Source: JAUIAS01 sp030425395 (GTDB lineage: Bacteria > Pseudomonadota > Alphaproteobacteria > Rhodobacterales > Rhodobacteraceae). From it: a DNA stretch of 64,000 nucleotides. The first letter of the stretch is position 1. Each line of letters begins with the position of its first letter. Where the stretch lies: NCBI GenBank assembly GCA_043553855.1, contig CP121336.1:1488001-1552000 (forward strand), read 5' to 3'. The notes below the pieces were generated by a model. It saw only the letters and a program-made list of their open reading frames with translations. It did no database searches and was not told the DNA's origin. This document shows positions 14,483 through 22,349 of this stretch, piece after piece. A program made the translations under genes and the position numbers.

Positions 14483-15739
14483 TTACCTGTCCTCCTCTAA
14501 TTTGATGGTAACCAATAGACCGATAGCCACGGCCTTGAGAATGCAGGGAACCCCTGCGTATAGAAGGCTCAACGCCCAGAGTGCCTGCGGGGTATTCGTG
14601 TGGGATGGACCACCGGAAAACCCGACCGCGTCCAGCGCGGGCAACAAAGTGACGGCGGCAAGCGCCAGCGTGAACTTGGAAACAAAGCTCCACAGCCCAA
14701 AGGCTTCCGATGCGCTGGGATCAACCTTGGCCATGCGCGCCGAAAACAGTGCAGGCAAAATCGTCATGTCCGCCCCAAGCGCCGCGCCCGAAATCACGCA
14801 GATCAGCGTAAACACAAGCCAATCACCGGGTCCCAGCATCAGCGCCAGACTGAAGGCGGCAATGGACAAGAACATCGCTCCGAACAGGACGCGCTGCATA
14901 CCCAGAGCCTCGGCCAGCTTGGTCCAGACCGGAGCCGCAAGAGCCGCCGAAAGGAAAAACGCCAACAGCAAGACGCCCTCCAGCCCCGGCGCATCAAGGC
15001 GTGTTTCGACAAAGAACAAAAACAGTGTTGAACTGACCGCGACGGGGGCCGCATTGACCAGCGCGACACCAAGCAATCTGCGCGCGACCTTGTCCCCCAA
15101 CACTCGGGCAAAACCGCCGGGCTCCGACACCACACCGGTGCCAATCCACTCACGCGCCATGGCCACTCCTCCGGCCATGCACACGCCAACAAAACCAAGG
15201 GCAAACAAGGCGTAAGGCGTCTCAGACGCGCGCCCAAGGACGACAGGCGCGATCGCGGCGACACACACACCGGCCAAAGCCCCGGTTTCGCGCCATCTCG
15301 CCACCGCCAAATGACCATTTGGTCCCAGTTGCCCGGCCTTCTCCACGCCTTGGGCATAGAAACAAATTGTCAGAAAACTGAACGCCGAAAAAACCAGCGT
15401 TAACGTCAGAGCAAACCACCACAGTGGTGCGACAGGCGGCGTAACGGCAAACAGCCCCACCATCCCCAGAGCGAGACACCCCATTGCCACGGCAACCGAA
15501 ACAGCGCGGCGGTGGCGCAATCGTTGGGCGATGCGTCCCAACAAGGGATCTTGCACAACATCCAGAAGACGCAACCCAAACAGGACCGATCCCAGAGCCG
15601 CAAGGCTCACACCATATGTGTCGACGTAAAATTTCGGTGCGTGGATATAAAGCGGTAGCCCCGCTGACGCCAAAACCGCCGCAAACAGCGCATAGGCTGG
15701 TAACCGGGCAAACCCCGGCCTATCCGCGATGGCTGTCAT
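14483..15739 (-). CDS. MFS transporter, GPH/MFS_2 type
   Basis: A 418-residue integral membrane protein with 11-12 hydrophobic spans. The first loop region has FGLRLLDVVQDPLLGRIAQRLRHRR, typical of the glycoside-pentoside-hexuronide:cation symporter branch. ATG 15739 overlaps the DUF1365 stop as ATGA; an earlier in-frame start at 15820 lies inside DUF1365 and is unlikely. Substrate unknown. In this operon a lipid or lipid precursor is as plausible as a sugar, since members of this branch also include lysophospholipid carriers. Confidence 0.87.
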   Translation of the reverse strand: MTAIADRPGFARLPAYALFAAVLASAGLPLYIHAPKFYVDTYGVSLAALGSVLFGLRLLDVVQDPLLGRIAQRLRHRRAVSVAVAMGCLALGMVGLFAVTPPVAPLWWFALTLTLVFSAFSFLTICFYAQGVEKAGQLGPNGHLAVARWRETGALAGVCVAAIAPVVLGRASETPYALFALGFVGVCMAGGVAMAREWIGTGVVSEPGGFARVLGDKVARRLLGVALVNAAPVAVSSTLFLFFVETRLDAPGLEGVLLLAFFLSAALAAPVWTKLAEALGMQRVLFGAMFLSIAAFSLALMLGPGDWLVFTLICVISGAALGADMTILPALFSARMAKVDPSASEAFGLWSFVSKFTLALAAVTLLPALDAVGFSGGPSHTNTPQALWALSLLYAGVPCILKAVAIGLLVTIKLEEDR

Positions 15740-16497
15740 CCTTTCGACACTTCTTGTTGCGGCGGGGTCGGGCGAACGCGATAACGCGCTCCTTTCCACC
15801 AAAGCTTGGCGGCCTGCCAATGGATCAGGCCGAGCACCCGCCGTGATCCGAACGGACGGCGCAATGCAGCAATGAGAATGCTCTTGTTACTAAGAGGCTT
15901 TGCATCGCCATACAGCGTCGCAATCAACCCGCCATTGCCTTGCTTGTAGTCAATCCACACACCGATCCTGTCCGGTCGGATATCAAAGCGGAATTCGTAA
16001 CCACCTTCGATGGGTTGAAATGGCGAGACATAAAAAATCTTGCTGGCCTGCAACCTGTCTTCGGCGCGGATCACGCTGAAGTCCGCGTGATGGCACAAAT
16101 AGGAGTGGCGTTCGCCAAAGGTATTCGTGACCTCTGAGATTACCGCGTAAAGAGCATCGTCCCCGCTAAAGCACAGCCAAAAGCTGACCGGGTTGAAAAC
16201 ATGACCCCAGAATCTGGGTTGGGTCAGAAGCTTGATCCGCTTCGGTTGCGGTATGCCATTGCTATCGAGAACCTCACGCACCCAGTCCGCGCCGCGGCCC
16301 GCACCGGGTGTGCCGCCATGGTCGCTGTCATGCACCGACGCGATGCCGCGCCTGTTTCGACCAAACAAACGGGGACCGCCCACATCGGCTTCGGCATCCA
16401 ACAACACATAGTCGATGGAGTAGCGAAACGCGTTGCGGATCGCCCCCTTTCGCCCATGAAAGGTCTGGCCCGCGATATGGTCGACGCCAGATGTCAT
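15736..16497 (-). CDS. DUF1365 family protein
   Basis: A 253-residue protein with the DUF1365 hallmarks: FRYSIDYVLLD at the N-terminus, the FWGHVFNPVSFWLCF motif in the centre, EVTNTFGERHSYL, and KIFYVSPFQPIEGGYEF. DUF1365 genes are almost always next to an FAD-dependent amine-oxidase-like gene and often a cyclopropane-fatty-acid-synthase-like gene, so a role in membrane fatty-acid modification is inferred. The start overlaps the stop of the FAD gene by ATGA and the stop overlaps the MFS start the same way. The R. sphaeroides counterpart (RSP_1090, from memory) was linked to singlet-oxygen-triggered ChrR turnover. Confidence 0.87.
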   Translation of the reverse strand: MTSGVDHIAGQTFHGRKGAIRNAFRYSIDYVLLDAEADVGGPRLFGRNRRGIASVHDSDHGGTPGAGRGADWVREVLDSNGIPQPKRIKLLTQPRFWGHVFNPVSFWLCFSGDDALYAVISEVTNTFGERHSYLCHHADFSVIRAEDRLQASKIFYVSPFQPIEGGYEFRFDIRPDRIGVWIDYKQGNGGLIATLYGDAKPLSNKSILIAALRRPFGSRRVLGLIHWQAAKLWWKGARYRVRPTPPQQEVSKG

Positions 16498-17798
16498 TCG
16501 GCGGCCACCGCTGGCGCTATGCTGCTACGGTTCATTGCCTCGACAACCTCTACCGCACTGGACAGCCCGTCTTCGTGAAAGCCGTTGCGCATCCATGCAC
16601 CACAGAACCATGTATGGTTGGTGCCGTTGAAAGCACGGACCTTGTCCTGTGCAGCCAGCGCAGCAAGATCATACACCGGATGGCGCAGCGTCACCTGATC
16701 GTAAATCAGGTCTTCGCGGATCGTCCTCTTGGTATTCAGCGTCACGAAATGCGGATCATCATGCGGGATCGGCTGAAGGTTGTTCATCCAATAGGTCAGA
16801 TCAATGCGATCAGACTGCGCGTTGCGGTCTTCGGTATAGACCCAGCTTGCCCAGGTCTTGCGCCGCCTCGGCATGATGGATTGATCGGCATGAAGCACGA
16901 TATCGTTCGGTTGGTATGCGACAGCCCCCAGCGCGGCGCGTTCCTGTTCTGAAGCGTCAGACAACATGCGCAGGCTGTCATCGGAATGCGTGGCAAAGAC
17001 CACTTCGTCGAAATATTCCCATTCGCTACCGTGAGTGCGCAGTTCAACCCCTACACCTGGTCGGCGCACTCCCGCGATAGGGGAACCCAACCGCAGGTCA
17101 ACCGATTTGCGACGCAGACCGGCCTCAAGCCGCCGGACATATTCCTGCGAGCCACCCTTGACGGTGAACCACTGATGCTGGCCCGTGTGATGCAACAAAG
17201 CGTGGTTCTCAAAAAACTGAACCATCGCGTGGGCAGGGAAATCCATGATTTTTTCGGTTGGCGTGGACCAGATCGCCCCGGACAAAGGCAACAGGTAGAA
17301 ATCACGAAACCAAGGTCCGGATCCGAGGCGCTCAAGGAACTGCGCGATGGTCATTCCGGGATCGCTCTCGACAAGCTCAAGCGCTTTGGCATTGAACCGC
17401 ATGATGTCGCGCAACATGCGCCAGAAGGCAGGCCGTGCCAGATTGGAGCGTTGGGCAAAAATCGCATCCAGACTGTGCAGCCCGTATTCTATCCTGCCCC
17501 CGTCGATTGACGCGCCAAAGCTCATATTGCTTTCGACAACAGGCACGTCCAATTCATCGAACAACGCCGCGAGATGGGGATAATTGGCATAGTTGAACAC
17601 AATGAACCCGGTATCCACCGGCTGATCTCCACGTTTGCCCGCCATGATCGTGCGCGCATGCCCTCCAAGGCGCGGCTCAGCCTCATACAGCGTAACGCGA
17701 TGGGTCTCGGCCAGCTTGTGCGCTGCCCCCATCCCCGAAATTCCCGCCCCGATCACCGCGACTTTCTTTGATGCGCCTGCACCTGCTTCGAATGGCAT
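16494..17798 (-). CDS. FAD-dependent oxidoreductase (amine-oxidase fold), fatty-acid-modification type
   Basis: A 434-residue flavoprotein. The N-terminal Rossmann motif is VAVIGAGISGMGAAHKLAE with EAEPRLGGHART; FVVFNYANYPHL-like and DTGFIVFNYANYP segments and the C-terminal TWFCGAWMRNGFHEDGL complete the pattern of the DUF1365-associated flavoproteins. I use ATG 17798 (GGGAAA upstream) in preference to a GTG at 17831. It is the first gene of the five-gene operon and divergent from rpoE. The R. sphaeroides counterpart RSP_1091 is, from memory, a desaturase-like enzyme in furan fatty acid synthesis; this assignment is by context and family, not by residues I can verify. Confidence 0.85.
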   Translation of the reverse strand: MPFEAGAGASKKVAVIGAGISGMGAAHKLAETHRVTLYEAEPRLGGHARTIMAGKRGDQPVDTGFIVFNYANYPHLAALFDELDVPVVESNMSFGASIDGGRIEYGLHSLDAIFAQRSNLARPAFWRMLRDIMRFNAKALELVESDPGMTIAQFLERLGSGPWFRDFYLLPLSGAIWSTPTEKIMDFPAHAMVQFFENHALLHHTGQHQWFTVKGGSQEYVRRLEAGLRRKSVDLRLGSPIAGVRRPGVGVELRTHGSEWEYFDEVVFATHSDDSLRMLSDASEQERAALGAVAYQPNDIVLHADQSIMPRRRKTWASWVYTEDRNAQSDRIDLTYWMNNLQPIPHDDPHFVTLNTKRTIREDLIYDQVTLRHPVYDLAALAAQDKVRAFNGTNHTWFCGAWMRNGFHEDGLSSAVEVVEAMNRSSIAPAVAAE

Positions 17799-17885
17799 GC
17801 CAACTGTTTCCCGAATTGATGGTCTATACACAGTCTACGAAGCAGAACGGAAATCGGATGCAAAAGAAAATGCTTGTTTTATTTG

Positions 17886-17914
17886 TGATCCGCTTAATCG
17901 ACCCATGCGTAAGA
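17886..17914 (+). promoter_or_regulatory. RpoE (sigma-E)-type promoter upstream of rpoE-chrR
   Basis: TGATCC at 17886-17891, exactly 18 bases, then TAAGA at 17910-17914. This equals the group IV sigma consensus known for R. sphaeroides RpoE targets (TGATCC-N18-TAAGA). It points toward rpoE; transcription from about 17920 would leave a leader of about 80 bases to the GTG at 18004. It implies positive autoregulation. A second TGATCC at 17934 has no fitting -10 element. Confidence 0.85.
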
Positions 17915-18003
17915 ATTGTATGTTGATCACCGCTGATCCAATCTCTAGCAACCAAGCAACGGCGTGGCGGATGCATTCGCCTGGCGCAGCGGAGCAGCGA
18001 AAC

Positions 18004-18555
18004 GTGACGACGACGACCTCCAGCTCCTCAATGGAGTGGGCAGAACATGTTGAAAGGATAAGGGACTGCAAGGACCAGCAGGCCTTTGCCGAACTTTTTG
18101 GCCATTTCGCACCGCGCGTGAAAGCCTTTCTGATCAAATCCGGTGCTGACGCCAGTCTGGCCGAGGAATGCGCTCAGGAAGTAATGGCGACCCTTTGGCA
18201 CAAGGCCCATTTGTTTGATCCTTCTCGTGCATCGGTGGCCACTTGGGTGTTTACGATCGCCCGAAACCGCAGGATCGATGTGCTGCGCAAACAAAGGCGG
18301 CCCGACCCCGAGGATTTGCCATGGGGCCCCGAGGCCGACCCGGATCAGGAAGATGTCCTGACCTTGCAACAAGAAAGCCAGCAGTTGCGCGAAGCCTTGT
18401 CGCAATTGCCAGTGGCGCAAAAAGAACTGATCGAAAAGGCCTATTTCGGGGACCTGACGCACAGCGAAATCGCCTCGCAGACCGGGCTCCCCCTTGGCAC
18501 GATCAAATCGCGGATTAGGTTGGCGCTTGAAAGGTTGCGCCACGCAATGAAATGA
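18004..18555 (+). CDS. rpoE: ECF sigma factor RpoE (group ECF11, singlet-oxygen response)
   Basis: A 183-residue ECF sigma factor. Region 2: AFAELFGHFAPRVKAFLIKSG, AEECAQEVMATLWHKA, ATWVFTIARNRRIDVLRKQ. Region 4: LPVAQKELIEKAYFGDLTHSEIA, GTIKSRIRLALERLRH. The match to R. sphaeroides RpoE is close throughout. I choose GTG 18004 (GGAG 9 bases upstream, short non-conserved N-terminus); ATG 18031 is possible but has no ribosome-binding site, and ATG 17971 would add residues lying in the promoter leader. chrR follows at once; its alternative ATG at 18552 would overlap this stop. The promoter upstream shows that RpoE drives its own operon. Confidence 0.92.
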   Translation: MTTTTSSSSMEWAEHVERIRDCKDQQAFAELFGHFAPRVKAFLIKSGADASLAEECAQEVMATLWHKAHLFDPSRASVATWVFTIARNRRIDVLRKQRRPDPEDLPWGPEADPDQEDVLTLQQESQQLREALSQLPVAQKELIEKAYFGDLTHSEIASQTGLPLGTIKSRIRLALERLRHAMK

Positions 18556-18563
18556 GACCAGAG

Positions 18564-19220
18564 ATGACTGTTACGATAAACCACCACCCCAGCGACGAGG
18601 TTCTCTTGTCCTACTCCGCAGGCGGGCTTGCCGAGGCGTTCAACCTGATGATCGCCACGCATGTTTCGCTGTGCGACGAGTGCCGGGCTCGCGTGGAAGC
18701 GTTTGATACCCTTGGTGGCGTGCTTCTGGATAATGACGATGTGGAAATCGCCGACGTCGGTGCAGATGCGCTGGCCAAGACTTTGGCCATGATCAAGGAC
18801 GGCGATCCGACTCCGTCGATGCGCAAGAAATCCATTCCCGGCGTCCTGCCGCCACCCCTTCAGGATTATGTCGGGGGCGACCTTGAAGCCATCAAATGGC
18901 GATCGGTGGGAATGGGCGTCAAACAGGCAATACTGCCCACCAGCAAAGAAGCATCGGCACGCCTGTTATATATTCCGGCAGGGGCAGCTATGCCCGATCA
19001 CGGGCACCGGGGTCTGGAAATGACCATGGTCCTGCAAGGTGCGTTTCTGGATGATGGCGAACGCTTTGGGCGTGGCGATGTGGAAACAGCAGATTGCGAA
19101 CTGGAGCACACGCCGATCGCGGATTTCGGCGAGGACTGCATTTGCCTTGCCGTGACCGATGCTCCGCTTAAATTCAACAGTCTCATTCCGCGTCTGGCGC
19201 AACCGTTCCTGCGAATCTGA
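18564..19220 (+). CDS. chrR: Anti-sigma factor ChrR (zinc-binding ASD plus cupin)
   Basis: A 218-residue protein. The N-terminal anti-sigma domain has the zinc ligands His7, His33, Cys37 and Cys40 (THVSLCDEC), equivalent to the set in R. sphaeroides ChrR. The C-terminal cupin keeps the second metal site, PDHGHRGLE (His146, His148, Glu152) and His182 in LEHTP, plus the CxC pair DCICLA at 192-194. ChrR holds RpoE inactive and is degraded on singlet oxygen exposure. I use ATG 18564, which has GAGA upstream and matches the family N-terminus; ATG 18552, overlapping the rpoE stop, is an alternative adding four residues. Confidence 0.92.
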   Translation: MTVTINHHPSDEVLLSYSAGGLAEAFNLMIATHVSLCDECRARVEAFDTLGGVLLDNDDVEIADVGADALAKTLAMIKDGDPTPSMRKKSIPGVLPPPLQDYVGGDLEAIKWRSVGMGVKQAILPTSKEASARLLYIPAGAAMPDHGHRGLEMTMVLQGAFLDDGERFGRGDVETADCELEHTPIADFGEDCICLAVTDAPLKFNSLIPRLAQPFLRI

Positions 19221-19223
19221 TCT

Positions 19224-20450
19224 TTATTGAGCAGGCGGAGTGATCTGCGGGCCGGTGTTGTCAGGCTCGGGTGTCAGTTCCTCAAAATCGAAATTGTCCA
19301 ACCGGGTCGCGCGCTTTCCTGCGCGTTCTGCAGCGGTTGTGATATCCTCGATATCCTTGCGGGCCTGACCAAAATGGGTGTTCAGCTTGTCGACCCGCTG
19401 CACCACCAGTTCCACATCGCGGTGCAATTGGCGCAGTGTCTTGCGGATCGCTCCGGCCTGTTCACGCATGCGCGCATCCTTGAGGATCGCGCGCATTGTA
19501 TTGAGGGTCGCCATGCATGTGGTCGGTGACACGATCCATACCCGCGCAGAAAACCCTTCGCGCACGACATCTGAAAAATTGGAATGCAACTCAGCGTAGA
19601 CGGCCTCGGATGGTAGAAACAGGATCGCCCCGTCAGCGGTTTCGCCTTCGATGATGTATTTTTCAGAAATCGCCCGAATATGCGCACGCAACGCGGTGCG
19701 CAGGGCACGGGCACAATCGGCCTTTTCGCGTTCTGTCGCTGCATTGCGCAAGGCTTCGTAGGATTCCAACGGGAACTTACTGTCGATGACAATAGGACCG
19801 GGAGGGTTCGGTAGATGGATCAAGCAATCCGCACGCTTGCCGTTCGACAGTGTAGCCTGCCACGTAAAGCTGTCCGATGGCATCGCCTTGGCTACGATAT
19901 CATGAAGTTGGATTTCGCCGAATGCGCCGCGTGTCTGCTTGTTCGCAAGAATGTCCTGAAGCGACAGCACATCACCTGACAGCTTGGTAATATTGTCTTG
20001 CGCCTTGTCGATTGCAGCCAAACGTTCCTGAAGCTGGACCAAGGACGACGTCGTCTGTTTTGAACTGCCGTGCAGGGTGTCCTGCATACGTCTTTGCATT
20101 TCGGACAACGCATTTGCCGACTTCAAGGCATTCTCCGACAAGCGATCGTTCATTTGCTGTTGCACCGACGACAACCGCCGCTCCACCGTCTGGATGACCT
20201 GTGTCTGTGCATTGGCCTGCGCGTCCGATACCGTCTGCAAGCCGCCTCGCAACTGCTCTTGGCCCATGGACAACTGCTGCACCTGCGTTCCCAGATAGGC
20301 CATATGCCCCGGCAGCTTGGCCGCCCGACTGGATGCCCGTAGGACAGCGATCAGGACGACAAGCATCAATACAACGATGGCCACACCGATCAGCACGAGG
20401 GCCACGACCGGATCATCCGCTGCAAGCTGGTAGGGTCCGATCTGTATCAT
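19224..20450 (-). CDS. rmuC: DNA recombination protein RmuC
   Basis: A 408-residue protein. One N-terminal transmembrane segment (VALVLIGVAIVVLMLVVLIAVL) is followed by a long coiled coil (about residues 45-150) and the RmuC nuclease-like domain (LANKQTRGAFGEIQLHDI, PIVIDSKFPLESYEAL, GAILFLPSEAVYAELH, WIVSPTTCMATLNT). RmuC proteins limit DNA inversions and act in recombination; mechanism uncertain. The start overlaps the mutL stop by ATGA, so the two genome-maintenance genes form one operon. Convergent with chrR, only three bases apart. Confidence 0.93.
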   Translation of the reverse strand: MIQIGPYQLAADDPVVALVLIGVAIVVLMLVVLIAVLRASSRAAKLPGHMAYLGTQVQQLSMGQEQLRGGLQTVSDAQANAQTQVIQTVERRLSSVQQQMNDRLSENALKSANALSEMQRRMQDTLHGSSKQTTSSLVQLQERLAAIDKAQDNITKLSGDVLSLQDILANKQTRGAFGEIQLHDIVAKAMPSDSFTWQATLSNGKRADCLIHLPNPPGPIVIDSKFPLESYEALRNAATEREKADCARALRTALRAHIRAISEKYIIEGETADGAILFLPSEAVYAELHSNFSDVVREGFSARVWIVSPTTCMATLNTMRAILKDARMREQAGAIRKTLRQLHRDVELVVQRVDKLNTHFGQARKDIEDITTAAERAGKRATRLDNFDFEELTPEPDNTGPQITPPAQ

Positions 20451-22297
20451 GTCCGTCCGAACAATCGTTCGATGTCTGACAGTCGCAATTCAACATATGT
20501 GGGACGGCCGTGGTTGCACTGGCCCGAATGCGGAGTAGCCTCCATTTCCCGCAACAGAGCGTTCATTTCCTCTGCACGCATACGCCGCCCGGATCGAATC
20601 GATCCATGGCAGGCAATGCGGCTCAGGATGGCTTCTATCCGCGCCTGAAGCATCAGCGATCCATCACCTTCGCGCAATTCATCCGCCAAATCGCGCAGCA
20701 GGGCGGGCGCGTTCACCTCGCCCAGAATCGCGGGAGTTTCGCGCACCGCAACTGCTGCTCCGCCAAAAGGTTCAATGCCAAGACCGAACGCATATAGATC
20801 ATCGCTTACATCCAGAAGACGGCGGGCATCCTCTTCGGGGAGTTCCACGATTTCGGGGATCAGAAGGGCCTGCGCCGCAACCCCGTTTTCGCGCATCTGT
20901 GCCTTGAGCCGTTCATAGACAAGCCGTTCATGCGCGGCATGCTGATCGACAATGACGATGCCTGTTTCAGTCTGGGCCACGATGTAGTTTTCGTGCACCT
21001 GCGCCCGGGCCGCCCCAAGGGGCAGGCTTTCTGATGCCGGTTCATCCGATGGCTGGGCGTCCTCGGTCACTGGATCGACCCGCGCGGACCACGCCGGGCC
21101 GAGGTCGGCAAACCCCGGTGCCTGCGCCGCATGTGCCCCGGCCAGAACCCGTTGCGACGGTCGGTCCATCTGATAGACCCGCGCCGGGCCGGGTTCGGGT
21201 GGCCGTATCGCGCCCAGCGTCGCCTGAGAAACAGTTGTGGAGGCCCGGTGCCCTGCCTCGGCCAATGCATGACGCAGACCCGAAACAATCAGTCCACGCA
21301 CAGTGCCCGGGTCACGAAACCGCACTTCGGATTTCGCAGGGTGCACGTTGACATCCACCAATGTCGGATCGCAATCGACAAAAAGGGCGGCTGCAGGGTG
21401 CCGGTCACGGCTAAGGAAATCGAAATATGCAGCGCGCAATGCGCCATACAGCATCTTGTCACGCACGGGACGTCCGTTGACGAACAGGTATTGCTGAACT
21501 GCCGCGCCACGCGAATAGGTGGGCAGAGCCGCATAGCCATAAAGTCGGAACCCCTCGCGTTCCGCATCAATACGGATCGTGTTCTCGACAAATTCCCTGC
21601 CGATCACTCCACCAAGCCGCTGGTGTAGCGCGTCGAACAGCTCTCCCTGTTCGGCATTGACCCGAAACACCGTGCGGCCGTCACTACCGCCTGACACATC
21701 GGTCAGAGAAAAGCCCACCGAAGGTTCCGCCATTGCCAGCCGACGCACCACATCCGCGATTGCCTGCGCCTCAGCCCGATCGGTGCGCAGAAATTTCAGG
21801 CGTGCGGGCGTGGCATAGAATAGATCGCGCAGTTCAACGATCGTTCCCGAGCTCAAGGCTGCCGGCCGCACAGGGGCCATGACGCCGCCATCCACGCGGA
21901 TCTGCGCTGCCTCATGGCCTGCGGATCGGCTGGTCAGCGTCAGTCGTCCGACCGCTCCCAGAGAAGGCAATGCCTCACCGCGAAACCCGAAGGTATCGAT
22001 ATTGAGCAGATCGGTTCCGTCAATCTTGGACGTGGCATGGCGGGCAAGGGCAAGTGGCAGATCATCACCGGCAATTCCGCATCCGTTGTCGGTGACGCGG
22101 ATCAGCGTTTTGCCACCATCGGCAATTTCTACCGCAATCCTGTCTGCACCCGCATCGACGGCATTTTCAATCAGCTCCTTGACGGCGGATGCCGGACGTT
22201 CGACAACCTCACCCGCGGCAATGCGGTTGATTGCTGCCTCGTCCAATTGGCGGATTTGTGGGCGGGTTTCGCCGATATTGCGGTCTGCTACTTCCAT
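20447..22297 (-). CDS. mutL: DNA mismatch repair protein MutL
   Basis: A 616-residue MutL. The GHKL ATPase domain has ELIENAVDAGA, VTDNGCGI, HATSKI, and TFGFRGEALPSLG; the transducer domain has NVHPAKSEVRF; a variable linker (about 330-430) leads to the dimerisation domain ending ACHGSIRSGRRM and NHGRPTYVEL. The endonuclease metal motif DQHAAHERLVYE is of the form found in many MutL proteins, but the canonical DQHA(X)2E(X)4E reads DQHAAHERLVYE, so nicking activity is possible. Start at ATG 22297 with only a weak ribosome-binding site. Couples to rmuC downstream. Confidence 0.94.
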   Translation of the reverse strand: MEVADRNIGETRPQIRQLDEAAINRIAAGEVVERPASAVKELIENAVDAGADRIAVEIADGGKTLIRVTDNGCGIAGDDLPLALARHATSKIDGTDLLNIDTFGFRGEALPSLGAVGRLTLTSRSAGHEAAQIRVDGGVMAPVRPAALSSGTIVELRDLFYATPARLKFLRTDRAEAQAIADVVRRLAMAEPSVGFSLTDVSGGSDGRTVFRVNAEQGELFDALHQRLGGVIGREFVENTIRIDAEREGFRLYGYAALPTYSRGAAVQQYLFVNGRPVRDKMLYGALRAAYFDFLSRDRHPAAALFVDCDPTLVDVNVHPAKSEVRFRDPGTVRGLIVSGLRHALAEAGHRASTTVSQATLGAIRPPEPGPARVYQMDRPSQRVLAGAHAAQAPGFADLGPAWSARVDPVTEDAQPSDEPASESLPLGAARAQVHENYIVAQTETGIVIVDQHAAHERLVYERLKAQMRENGVAAQALLIPEIVELPEEDARRLLDVSDDLYAFGLGIEPFGGAAVAVRETPAILGEVNAPALLRDLADELREGDGSLMLQARIEAILSRIACHGSIRSGRRMRAEEMNALLREMEATPHSGQCNHGRPTYVELRLSDIERLFGRT

Positions 22298-22349
22298 ACC
22301 GCTAGGTCTAGCATACCCAGCGCCGATTCTGCCACCGCTATCACACCGA

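Noticed and set aside
17934..17939. Second TGATCC as another RpoE promoter
   Set aside because: At 17-19 bases downstream there is no TAAGA-like element.
17635..18003. Longer rpoE frame starting at 17635
   Set aside because: The extension covers the divergent FAD gene start and the RpoE promoter; the conserved sigma region begins after 18004.
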